NCBI GenBank assembly: GCA_900544375.1
Contig: UQUZ01000062.1
Coordinates: forward strand, 1-8,041
Source: an uncultured Oscillospiraceae bacterium
Lineage (GTDB): Bacteria > Bacillota > Clostridia > Oscillospirales > Acutalibacteraceae
Length of the DNA: 8,041 bases
Direction: 5' to 3'
Shown here: positions 1-6,791 of the stretch, one piece after another
How positions within the stretch are numbered: position 1 is the stretch's first letter
Layout: each line of letters starts with the position of its first letter
Made by a program: the position numbers and the translations under genes
The notes under the pieces: generated by a model
What the model was told of the DNA's origin: nothing
Seen by the model: the letters and a program-made list of their open reading frames with translations, nothing else
Databases searched by the model: none

Positions 1-22
1 CGCCGACAACCATTTTTCCAAT

Positions 23-45
23 GCTTCAAACAAAATGTTTGAAGC
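23..45. promoter_or_regulatory. Perfect 10-3-10 palindrome, probable repressor operator
   Basis: The arms GCTTCAAACA (23-32) and TGTTTGAAGC (36-45) are exact reverse complements separated by AAA. The palindrome begins one base after the leftward -10 box and covers the predicted transcription start, so a bound protein would block that promoter. Its size and symmetry are typical of operators for dimeric TetR- or MarR-type repressors, which often control their own gene. That the off-window gene encodes such a regulator is inference. As RNA it would also form a short hairpin, but no T tract follows, so a terminator is unlikely. Confidence 0.55.
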
Positions 46-46
46 T

Positions 47-75
47 ATTATACCATAAATCATGAAGGATGCAAA
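47..75 (-). promoter_or_regulatory. Leftward sigma70-type promoter for a gene beyond the left edge
   Basis: Read on the minus strand there is a perfect TATAAT at 52-47. A candidate -35 lies 16-17 bp upstream: TTGCAT at 74-69 or TTTGCA at 75-70. Transcription would start near position 40 and run leftward out of the window. A possible first start codon is the minus-strand ATG at 13-11, preceded by a weak GGA; it would begin Met-Val-Val-Gly, but only four codons are visible, so the gene is not called. The -10 match is strong and the -35 is weak. Confidence 0.5.
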
Positions 76-108
76 AAGTTATCACTACTAAACCTGGCTT
101 TTTTCAAA

Positions 109-145
109 CATAAAGAAGCCTCCTGCGGGATCATTCGGGGGCTTT
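109..145 (-). terminator. Probable terminator after the decayed gene
   Basis: On the minus strand, arm AAGCCCCC (144-137) pairs with GGAGGCTT (123-116) with one internal mismatch around a 13-nt loop, and a T-rich stretch CTTCTTTATG follows. It lies just beyond the stop codon (155-153) of the minus-strand remnant, as expected for the terminator of the ancestral gene. The T tract is interrupted, so efficiency is uncertain. Confidence 0.5.
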
Positions 146-152
146 AAACGGA

Positions 153-620
153 TCACTCATTATCGTAGCAGATCGCCTGGAAATCAACGTTATCCGCACG
201 CATCGCGCAGGCAAAGCAGCCCTCGTCCCCCAGCACCGACGCGCCGTCCAGCCCGTCCACCGTAAACAGATCGAGCTCATACGAGCCGGGGGAAAGCTCG
301 CCGGGCAAATGGATTTCGCCCGCGACCCGGCAGCCTTGCGCGCTGCCCGCGCTCCAGCGTCAACACCCGCTTTTGTGTAAAGGCATAACGCTTGCCATTA
401 TAGATGACGAACTGCCGCAGAAAATCCTTCTCTCCAAGCTGCCTGCCTCCATACCGGACGGACAGGATTTCCCCACGCGGGCAGACCTAGAGGCGCAGTT
501 TCTCTGTTTTCAGCAGAAGCTGCGCGGGATGACAAGGCCGCAGGGCGACGGCTGGCTGACGCCAGTCGAGCCCGAGAACGCAGCCAACGTGCGTCTGGGC
601 GCGCCCTGACGGCAGTGTTC
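153..620 (-). pseudogene. Decayed 3' remnant of a protein gene, family unknown
   Basis: The minus strand holds protein-like sequence in two consecutive frames. From about 620 down to 345 one frame reads smoothly through stretches such as QLLLKTEKLRL and FVIYNGKRYAFTQKRVLTL, except for a TAG at 489-487. Near 340 the reading must shift by one base, after which the other frame reads GEIHLPGELSPGSYELDLF and ends at a TGA at 155-153, just before a terminator-like hairpin. The alternating hydrophobic pattern and the LPGELSPGSYEL motif suggest a beta-sandwich (Ig-like) C-terminal domain, as found at the end of many carbohydrate-active enzymes; I do not recognise the family. No start codon with a ribosome site is visible and the frame is closed by TGA near 620, so the 5' part is missing. 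A sequencing error could explain one lesion, but not the TAG, the frameshift and the missing 5' end together. The one-frame ORFs on either strand here are not credible genes. Confidence 0.6.
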
Positions 621-678
621 ACCGTTGTGCACTGATGCTTATATCAGCCAATAAATTGAAACTTAGCTCAACCATCAC

Positions 679-718
679 AAAAATCACGTCCGCCGGAATC
701 CAAACGAATCCGGCGGAC
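679..718 (-). terminator. Rho-independent terminator of the carrier/beta-mannosidase operon
   Basis: Arms GTCCGCCGGA (688-697) and TCCGGCGGAC (709-718) are perfect 10-bp inverted repeats around an 11-nt loop. On the minus strand the stem is followed by GTGA and then TTTTT (683-679). It lies 27 bp past the beta-mannosidase stop codon and separates that operon from the decayed gene further left. Confidence 0.8.
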
Positions 719-744
719 GGATTTATGAAACCAAAATTCACCTA

Positions 745-3318
745 TTACCCAACAATCGCCCGGTAAACCCAATTCACAAAATTGATCGGAATCAGCTTCA
801 CGCCCAGCGCCTGAAGCTGGCTGTTGCGCTTTGACTTCACCTCTGTGATATTCCCCACGCTGCGCAGCGTAAGGCTACGGCGCAGCTCCGCCGCCGTAGC
901 ACCCTCCTTGACCGGGCCGGTCACCGTGACCCGCTCGCCCGGCAGAAGGTCGAAGAAATTATCCGTCAGGTTGCCGTCAAAGAGCGGGCTGTCGATGAAC
1001 AGGCTGCGCGCAAACGTGTCGGAGGAAACCGTCACACTCGCCTGTCCGCCCTCCATTGCTACGTCAAAATCAAACTTGCAGTTCGGCAGGCGGCAATCGC
1101 GCTCCTTTTGGAAGAGCACGGTCTTGCGGGAAACGGTTGCTCCGTCCGCGCCGTTCAACTGTGCGATGAACACGCAGTCCGCACGGGGCGTGCCCTTGAG
1201 CAGCGCCTTGCACTCCATGCGCGCCACACGGGCCACGTTCGTCGCGGCGGCGTTCACCGTGAAATGTTTCTCAAACACTGGGGTTCCATCGAACCGGAAC
1301 ACCTTGCAGGAGAGCGATCCCGTAAAGGGATCCGCCTTGTCATTGATAACAAAAAGTCGAAGCTCCTCCTTCGTATCCTCAATCGAAACCATCACCGGCT
1401 CGTTGAAGTGGCGCGCGCCGTAGTGCAGGGCCTTAAAGCGGCCGAAATAGTCGATCCCCGCCCAGGAGCACACGGGCCAGCAATCGTTGAGCTGCCAGTA
1501 GAGCGAGCCGTTGCAGCGGCCGCGGTTGCGCCGCCAGTGCTCGGTTGCGTCCCGCACGCCCTCAAGCTGGATCATCTGCGTGAGATACAACAAATCGTCG
1601 AACCGCTCTGGCAGGAGATACTGCGAGGCGATATAATAGATCATCTTTTTGTTGCCGCTGGGGCTTTTCTGATGGGCGTTAAAAACGTCGCTTGTCAGCG
1701 CCTTATCCGCAGGCTTTGCAAAAAAATTGACTGTAGAGATGCTCGGCATGGATTCCAGGCCGAATTCGCTGCAAAAGCGCGTTAAATGCCTGCGGTAGAA
1801 GTTCAGGGGCTGCAAGCCGTGCCAGACCTGCCACAGGTGCGTGTCGCCCGCATCATCGCTGTGGATCCCCTGCATATAGCCCGTGCCGCAAGGGGAAGCA
1901 GAGATAAACGGCGTTTGATCATCCAGCTTTTTCACAAAATCGGGCAGGATCTGATAGAAAAATTTCTCCGTCCACTGGTTCAGTTTGATATAGGCCTTCC
2001 AGCCCATGGACATATCCTCAATCTCATTGTTGCCGCACCAGAGGGCCAGGCTCGCATGATGGCGCAGCCGCCGCACGTTGCAGGTGATCTCCTCCTTCAC
2101 GCTCTCAAGGAATGCATCCTCATAAAACGGATATGGCGCGCAGGCAAACATGAAATCCTGCCAGACGAGGATGCCGTATTCGTCACAGATGTCATAAAAG
2201 GAATCCGTTTCATAATAGCCGCCGCCCCAGACGCGGATCATATTCATATGCGCATGCCGGCAATCCTGGAGCAATTGCCTCTTTTTATCATCGCCCGCGC
2301 GGGTGATGAGGGAATCCATCGGGATATAATCGCCGCCTTTGGCGAACAGCGGCACGCCGTTTAACACAAACTGGAAGTTGTGCCCCCACTGATCCTTTTC
2401 CCGGTTGAGCACGATGGTGCGCAGGCCGATGCGCTTCGTATCGGCGTCGAGCGTCTCCCCTGCGCCAACTGCGCAAAGCTCCGTTTTCACGGTATAGAGC
2501 GGCTGGATTTCCGCGTTGGAAAGATCGTTCGTCCACCAGAGCTGTGGGTTTTCCACCGTAAAGGCACATTCCGCCTTCGGCCCCGCCGCCGTTTTGCGGC
2601 CCAGCTCTTCCCCGGCGGGAGACAGCAGCGTGAAAACAAAGGAAAGTGCCTGATCCGTTGCATCGCCAGCCGCTTCGGCGCGGGCCGCAACGGTCAAATC
2701 CACCACGCCGTCGTGATGGTGCTGGCGGATTTGGCATTCCCGCACACGGGCCGTTTGATAGCCGTGCAGGGAGATATCACGCGTTATTCCGCTGATCGGG
2801 ATCGTCGGACCCCAATCCCACCCAAAATGGCAGTGTGCCTTGCGGATGTGGGGCACACCCGGCACGCTCTGCGGGCAGCCGGGCACGTGCTCGCGCTTCT
2901 CCTCCTCCCGCAGGAACTGAAGCGGAGAGAAGAACACGATGCGCACCTCGTTTTCCCCTTCACGCAGATATTGCTTCACGGAAAAGTCATACCTCAGGTG
3001 CATATTCTTTCCCCGGCCTGCAAGAATGCCGTTTACAAACACTTCGCACAGCGTATCGAGCATCTCGCAGTGGAGAAACACCTCGTCCATTTGCAGCAAG
3101 GCCTGGTCCACGAAAAAGGCGCGGCGGTATTCCCAATCCCTTTCCGCCACCCATTTGCTTTTTTCCTCATTCTGCCCGATAAAGGGATCGGGGATTTTGC
3201 CGAGCGCCAGCAGGTCGCCATAGTTGCAGCCCGGCGCTTCGGCGGGCATCCACTCCCCCTGCCCCGCCTCACGGAACTGCCAGACGCCCCGTGCGCCGTT
3301 TAATGATTGTTCGAGCAT
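745..3318 (-). CDS. Beta-mannosidase, glycoside hydrolase family 2, cytoplasmic
   Basis: The 857-residue product hydrolyses terminal non-reducing beta-D-mannose from mannosides by the retaining GH2 mechanism. Order: jelly-roll sugar-binding domain (about 1-180) ending in CHFGWDWGPTIPISG near residue 165, a signature of beta-mannosidases within GH2; Ig-like domain (about 185-285); TIM barrel (about 290-590) with acid/base Glu432 in WCGNNE and nucleophile Glu518 in SEFGLE; then C-terminal beta domains. There is no signal peptide or membrane segment, so it acts in the cytoplasm. Start: an ATG at 3318 sits 8 nt after AAAGGG (3332-3327), whereas an in-frame GTG three codons upstream (3327) overlaps that ribosome site, so ATG is preferred. 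The gene follows the MFS carrier by 32 bp and ends before a strong terminator. The last ~36 residues extend past the conserved fold with a hydrophobic end (NFVNWVYRAIVG), which is unusual. Family and activity are secure; the natural substrate is not known. Confidence 0.93.
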   Translation of the reverse strand: MLEQSLNGARGVWQFREAGQGEWMPAEAPGCNYGDLLALGKIPDPFIGQNEEKSKWVAERDWEYRRAFFVDQALLQMDEVFLHCEMLDTLCEVFVNGILAGRGKNMHLRYDFSVKQYLREGENEVRIVFFSPLQFLREEEKREHVPGCPQSVPGVPHIRKAHCHFGWDWGPTIPISGITRDISLHGYQTARVRECQIRQHHHDGVVDLTVAARAEAAGDATDQALSFVFTLLSPAGEELGRKTAAGPKAECAFTVENPQLWWTNDLSNAEIQPLYTVKTELCAVGAGETLDADTKRIGLRTIVLNREKDQWGHNFQFVLNGVPLFAKGGDYIPMDSLITRAGDDKKRQLLQDCRHAHMNMIRVWGGGYYETDSFYDICDEYGILVWQDFMFACAPYPFYEDAFLESVKEEITCNVRRLRHHASLALWCGNNEIEDMSMGWKAYIKLNQWTEKFFYQILPDFVKKLDDQTPFISASPCGTGYMQGIHSDDAGDTHLWQVWHGLQPLNFYRRHLTRFCSEFGLESMPSISTVNFFAKPADKALTSDVFNAHQKSPSGNKKMIYYIASQYLLPERFDDLLYLTQMIQLEGVRDATEHWRRNRGRCNGSLYWQLNDCWPVCSWAGIDYFGRFKALHYGARHFNEPVMVSIEDTKEELRLFVINDKADPFTGSLSCKVFRFDGTPVFEKHFTVNAAATNVARVARMECKALLKGTPRADCVFIAQLNGADGATVSRKTVLFQKERDCRLPNCKFDFDVAMEGGQASVTVSSDTFARSLFIDSPLFDGNLTDNFFDLLPGERVTVTGPVKEGATAAELRRSLTLRSVGNITEVKSKRNSQLQALGVKLIPINFVNWVYRAIVG

Positions 3319-3350
3319 AGATAACACCCTTTCGGAATTCTATTTGCGCT

Positions 3351-4625
3351 TTATCGCACTTCAATCAAATTGGTTTCTTTCTGTTGGAAATTTCGCCAAA
3401 CGCTGATGGTTGCAAGGCACAGCGCAATCGCAACGGCCGCCAGCGCGATCCACATAAAAATCGTCGCATCCCAGGAAAAGCGGTTGAGCAGGTATCCCGT
3501 GCCGAAATTGGAAATGCCGCACCCGATATAGGCCACGCTGTTAAGAAAACCGGACATAGAGCTTGTGCGGCCATACCGGCTGAAATGCAGCGGGATAAAC
3601 GTGATCATCATCACATTAACCGCAAACATGGAGGTTGTAATCCCCGCGAGGCACAGGATCGTGAGAAGCATGCTCCGGTCGCCCCAGCAGAGCAGGAGGC
3701 TCAAAAGCCCCAGCGCAAGGGCAAAAAACACGCTTGCCGTTGCCGGCTCGCTGCGGGTATAGCGGTTAAGCCACTTTGCAAGGTACGCGCCCGCCACATT
3801 GACAATGGGCAGGATCATCGTAAGCAGCAGGGAAATGCTGCTGTCCGCCGCAAAGGTTTCAACAATATAGGTGGGCACCCACTGCGTTACGCTGTCCTTC
3901 AACGTGCCGTGCACCGCAATCGGGATGAGCAGCAGAATCAGCCCGGAGGATGCGAAGAGCGAGAGGAACTGCCGCAGCGGCAGCTTCTCCCCGCTTGCCC
4001 GCGCCATCTGTGCGGCAGGCGGCGGCGCGACCCTTTCCATCTTCGGCAGCAGCCATCCCGTGCCGAAGAACCAGACCAGGCTCACAGCCAGCACGATTAG
4101 GCCGCACACAAGAAACACACCGTTCCATGGGAGGAATTTCAGCGCGAGCATGCTCACGCCATAGCTTGCGAGCGTGCCAAGAGGCACGGTTGTGGAGATG
4201 TCAATTCCAAATTTCGATTTGCCTTTTTCATCATAATACTCCCCCGCAAGGCGCAGGATCGGCGACCATACCATCGACTGCACAAAGCCGTTCATCCCCC
4301 AAAAAAACAGCAGCACCCCGTAGCCGTGCGCAAAAAACAGCAGGAGATTGCACAGGCTCGAAACCAGCAGCCCGCCGAACACCATCTGGCGCGGCGCGAT
4401 CCGGTCGCCCAAAAAGCCGTTGATAAACTGGCCCACGCCGTATGTAATAAAAAAGCAAGAGGAGACGGAAGCCATCTGCGCCTTTGTGAAAAGGCCTAGT
4501 GTGTTCAGCTCCGGCATGACAGCCGAAAAATTCAGCCGGCAGATATAGGTTGCAAAATAAGCCGTCCAGCAAAGGAGGAACAGCCTCTTCTCACAGGGCC
4601 CGAACCCCACACGGTTTTTACCCAT
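3351..4625 (-). CDS. MFS carrier of the organophosphate:phosphate antiporter (OPA) type
   Basis: This 424-residue membrane protein has about 12 hydrophobic segments in two halves, with a basic, Ala/Pro-rich central loop (about residues 190-218). The N-terminal half carries OPA (GlpT/UhpT) hallmarks: YICRLNFSAVMPEL, FFITYGVGQFINGFLGDR and WGMNGFVQSMVWSPILR. Arg30 aligns with the first phosphate-binding arginine of GlpT. In the segment KDSVTQWVPTYIV, which aligns with the GlpT RYGVLDWxPTY region, the second key arginine is replaced by Lys243. I expect sugar-phosphate or related organic-anion transport, but substrate cannot be read from sequence, and some relatives may move unphosphorylated sugars. 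Start: ATG at 4625 follows GGGGGA (4636-4631) at good spacing; the upstream in-frame ATG at 4640 lacks a ribosome site. First gene of an operon with the beta-mannosidase, from a strong promoter at 4662-4690; import of mannosides for that enzyme is the likely role. Confidence 0.85.
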   Translation of the reverse strand: MGKNRVGFGPCEKRLFLLCWTAYFATYICRLNFSAVMPELNTLGLFTKAQMASVSSCFFITYGVGQFINGFLGDRIAPRQMVFGGLLVSSLCNLLLFFAHGYGVLLFFWGMNGFVQSMVWSPILRLAGEYYDEKGKSKFGIDISTTVPLGTLASYGVSMLALKFLPWNGVFLVCGLIVLAVSLVWFFGTGWLLPKMERVAPPPAAQMARASGEKLPLRQFLSLFASSGLILLLIPIAVHGTLKDSVTQWVPTYIVETFAADSSISLLLTMILPIVNVAGAYLAKWLNRYTRSEPATASVFFALALGLLSLLLCWGDRSMLLTILCLAGITTSMFAVNVMMITFIPLHFSRYGRTSSMSGFLNSVAYIGCGISNFGTGYLLNRFSWDATIFMWIALAAVAIALCLATISVWRNFQQKETNLIEVR

Positions 4626-4661
4626 TCTTTTCCCCCGCATCCCATAAAGTTGACTCTGCTT

Positions 4662-4690
4662 ACTATACCATTTGCGCCGCTGAAAAGCAA
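4662..4690 (-). promoter_or_regulatory. Promoter of the carrier/beta-mannosidase operon
   Basis: On the minus strand TTGCTT (4690-4685) and TATAGT (4667-4662) are separated by exactly 17 bp. The predicted start near 4655 leaves about 30 nt of leader to the ATG at 4625. The spacing and hexamers are good sigma70/SigA matches. Directly upstream of the -35 lies TGGAAAAATGGTTGT (4712-4698), also present at the left edge of the window. Confidence 0.72.
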
Positions 4691-4731
4691 TCGTTTCACA
4701 ACCATTTTTCCAGAAAGCAGCGGCCTCCCGC

Positions 4732-4760
4732 TTGCTATTCCCGCGCCGTTGGTCTATACT
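4732..4760 (+). promoter_or_regulatory. Promoter of the phosphodiesterase gene
   Basis: TTGCTA (4732-4737) and TATACT (4755-4760) are exactly 17 bp apart. The start is predicted near 4767, giving a leader of about 34 nt that contains the AGGAGG ribosome site. It is back-to-back with the carrier promoter, with 41 bp between the two -35 boxes, so one regulator could act on both. Confidence 0.72.
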
Positions 4761-4784
4761 GGATGCGACATAAAATCACATTAC

Positions 4785-4810
4785 AGGAGGCTCCCATGCC
4801 ATGTCACTGA
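4785..4810 (+). promoter_or_regulatory. Strong ribosome site serving two overlapping starts
   Basis: AGGAGG (4785-4790) is followed by an ATG at 4796 (spacing 5) and a second, out-of-frame ATG at 4801 (spacing 10). The first opens a four-codon reading frame, Met-Pro-Cys-His, ending at TGA 4808-4810; the second is the start of the 311-residue phosphodiesterase. The second ATG is chosen because only that frame is open, but initiation at the first could lower its expression. Confidence 0.6.
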
Positions 4811-5736
4811 CCCAACAACTCACCTGGCTACTCGATACCACGCAGTCCGAAAAGGACTATATCGAATCCGTGCAGAAAAGCGGTATTTTTGAAAATACAG
4901 TCGCTTCCGCCTATCCGCAAACCGTCACGGCTCGCCTCGTCCGCGAGCATTTCACGGATACGGATTGCGGTAAACGCAAAAAAGCGCTCATCGTCGGCTT
5001 TGACGGCGCGCGGGCGGACGGGATGCTCAACCTTGTGAAATCCCGCGACCCCAAACTTGACGTCACAAATGAGAACAGCCCCCTGAGCGCCGTGTGCGCT
5101 GTGAAGAAGCAGGGGGGGCTATATCTGACCTATGCGGGCGGTGAGCCGGGCGATAGACAAACGAAGCAGGATACGAGCACCGCGCCGGGCTGGGCCTCCG
5201 TATTAACCGGCGTCTGGGCGCGGGAGCATGGGGTTTACGGGATGGAAACGATGAACAGTGCGTATCCAACCGCCCTGCTGGAGCTTGCGCGCCGGGGCGT
5301 TTCCGCCTGCTTCTACGGCCTGTGGGAAACGCACTTTGCCAACACTTATAAAGGCGAAATAGAAACCGCCCAAAAAGAACGCCTGCCGCTCGAATACCTG
5401 CACTGCAAAAGTGAAAATGATTTGCACGGTCAACTTCTGCGCGCAATCGACGCGGATGTGGACTGTATTTTCGGCGTCTACGAGGGGCCGGATAGCTGCG
5501 GCCACGGGGTTTCCTTCACCAACAACAATTATTTGTATGCAAAGAGCATCTCCGATTGCGACCGATGCGCATATGAGCTGATGGAGCGTGTCCGTGCGCG
5601 CGATACTTATGAGAATGAGGATTGGCTCATCCTCATCACCTCCGATCACGGCGGGCATAAAAGGAGACACGGCACGCAGAAAATTCAGGACAGGATGACG
5701 TTTTTGGCAAGCAGCAAAAGGATCGAAACACTGTAA
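4801..5736 (+). CDS. Alkaline phosphatase superfamily phosphodiesterase/phosphatase
   Basis: The 311-residue soluble protein has no signal peptide and should hydrolyse a phosphate mono- or diester in the cytoplasm using two metal ions. The metal and catalytic residues of the superfamily are visible in order: Asp68 in ALIVGFDGARAD, nucleophile Thr127 in DTSTAPGWASVLTG, Asp231 and His235 in YEGPDSCGHG, Asp282-His283 in TSDHGGHKRRHG, and His290 in the same motif as the likely last ligand. The layout is like nucleotide pyrophosphatase/phosphodiesterases but compact, with the last histidine close to the DH pair. Substrate cannot be assigned. It is transcribed divergently from the sugar carrier/beta-mannosidase operon from a promoter in the shared gap, which hints at a role in handling a phosphorylated sugar or glycerophosphodiester, an inference only. 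No terminator is seen before the next gene. Confidence 0.82.
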   Translation: MSLTQQLTWLLDTTQSEKDYIESVQKSGIFENTVASAYPQTVTARLVREHFTDTDCGKRKKALIVGFDGARADGMLNLVKSRDPKLDVTNENSPLSAVCAVKKQGGLYLTYAGGEPGDRQTKQDTSTAPGWASVLTGVWAREHGVYGMETMNSAYPTALLELARRGVSACFYGLWETHFANTYKGEIETAQKERLPLEYLHCKSENDLHGQLLRAIDADVDCIFGVYEGPDSCGHGVSFTNNNYLYAKSISDCDRCAYELMERVRARDTYENEDWLILITSDHGGHKRRHGTQKIQDRMTFLASSKRIETL

Positions 5737-5810
5737 CCGTTCAGAATTCGGTAGAACAAAACGGCTATTTCACAGATACCTTTGCCCAAGAGAAAGGATC
5801 GATCTATTTT

Positions 5811-6782
5811 ATGCGAAAAGCATTGTTAACCTCCCTTCTATGTATCCTATTGCTACTTTCCCTACTCTCACCAGCGATCGCTGCCGGTGAAACCGTTCGG
5901 AGCACTTCGGTCAAAATAACAAGCGATCACTATATCACGGACACTTTCTGCGGCGTTCCAGCGTATTACAATAAAAACAGCAATATACAATGTAACGAAT
6001 ACATTATGAGGTTTTATGACCATGCATTTGGGTTAGATGTTTTTGCCTATAGCAACACCGGATTGATCATGATGTCAAACGGTTATGAATTTCAAAAAAC
6101 GACCGTTCCAAAACCGGGCGATGTATACTATGCCCCGGCTGAGAAGCGAGGGAAGCCTTATGACCATTGGGCAATCGTGAAGCAATACAATGCGAAGGCG
6201 CACACAATTACCCTGATTGAGCAAAACTTTTCCTACACGGAGGGCGGAATCAAATATGCCAGCGTCAATCGGGAAGTGCGTTTCCCTTACAGCACTTATG
6301 ACGTGTTCACCCCCATCTCCACAACAGGAGCAAATCATCCTACGCTTCATTTGCCGGAAACGACCACAACCCAAAAGGCGACAGCCACGCGCCCTGCCCC
6401 CGCCACAAGCCGACCGTCCACCCGGCCGAATGCCACTCAGCCAGGCGCCGCGAGCACAAGCCGCTCGCCCTCATCTGTCGGCGCCGGGCATGTGTTAAAA
6501 AACGAAGCTGTGGATTCTGCCTCCACATCTTCTTCCCATGTGAAAGCCTCTCTAGAAGCTTCCACATGCACAGCATCCGGTGATACGCAAACGGAGCTCA
6601 TTACAATAGGCCCAAACGAGGAGGCAACCCCGCTGTATAATGATTCTGAACCAGTTTCACAAGCGGCAAACGCAATTTCACAGTTGAACCGTTCATGGAT
6701 CATCCCCGTCATAGCTGCCACTTTTCTGCTGCTTGCAGGCGGAATGATTTGGCTGCTGATTCGGCGCAAATCCAGCAAATAG
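5811..6782 (+). CDS. Exported CHAP-like cysteine amidase/peptidase with C-terminal membrane anchor
   Basis: The 323-residue protein begins with a signal peptide (basic MRK, hydrophobic core to about residue 20, cleavage near AIAA-GE at 25). Residues about 40-170 look like a CHAP/papain-fold amidase: Cys61 in IQCNEY, KPGDVYYAP, His119 in YDHWAIV, and Glu137/Asn139 in LIEQNFS give the usual Cys-His-polar triad. A Thr/Pro/Ser-rich linker (about 183-225) and a further Ser/Thr-rich stretch lead to one membrane segment (296-317) and a basic tail RRKSSK. It probably cuts peptidoglycan cross-links or stem peptides while tethered to the outer face of the membrane. LPETT at 181-185 resembles a sortase motif but lies mid-protein, so sortase anchoring is unlikely. 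The AGAAAGGA ribosome site is 12 nt upstream, rather far. No convincing promoter lies in the 74-bp gap, so read-through from the phosphodiesterase is possible. The catalytic part is visibly AT-richer than its neighbours, suggesting separate ancestry. Confidence 0.75.
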   Translation: MRKALLTSLLCILLLLSLLSPAIAAGETVRSTSVKITSDHYITDTFCGVPAYYNKNSNIQCNEYIMRFYDHAFGLDVFAYSNTGLIMMSNGYEFQKTTVPKPGDVYYAPAEKRGKPYDHWAIVKQYNAKAHTITLIEQNFSYTEGGIKYASVNREVRFPYSTYDVFTPISTTGANHPTLHLPETTTTQKATATRPAPATSRPSTRPNATQPGAASTSRSPSSVGAGHVLKNEAVDSASTSSSHVKASLEASTCTASGDTQTELITIGPNEEATPLYNDSEPVSQAANAISQLNRSWIIPVIAATFLLLAGGMIWLLIRRKSSK

Positions 6783-6791
6783 ATGGTTTCT

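Noticed and set aside
373..622. Open frames of 78 residues (plus) and 74 residues (minus)
   Set aside because: Protein-like sequence in this region runs in a different minus-strand frame that is interrupted; these frames are low-quality Arg/Ala-rich or unconserved-looking translations.
824..3303. Several long plus-strand open frames (for example 2380-3303 and 1108-1785) opposite the beta-mannosidase
   Set aside because: They are antisense shadows of a highly conserved GH2 gene in GC-rich DNA, have no recognisable protein features and no ribosome sites.
3325..3327. GTG as the start of the beta-mannosidase
   Set aside because: It overlaps the ribosome site; the ATG at 3318 has proper spacing and keeps the whole conserved fold.
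4693..4706. Possible catabolite-repression (cre) site around AAACGAT
   Set aside because: Only the centre matches the cre consensus; the outer positions on the left and part of the right fail.
5737..5765. Hairpin CCGTT/AACGG after the phosphodiesterase
   Set aside because: The stem is only 5 bp with a long loop and no T tract, so it is not a credible terminator.
6351..6365. LPETT motif in the CHAP protein as a sortase signal
   Set aside because: It lies at residues 181-185, far from the C-terminal membrane segment, so it cannot act as a cell-wall sorting signal.
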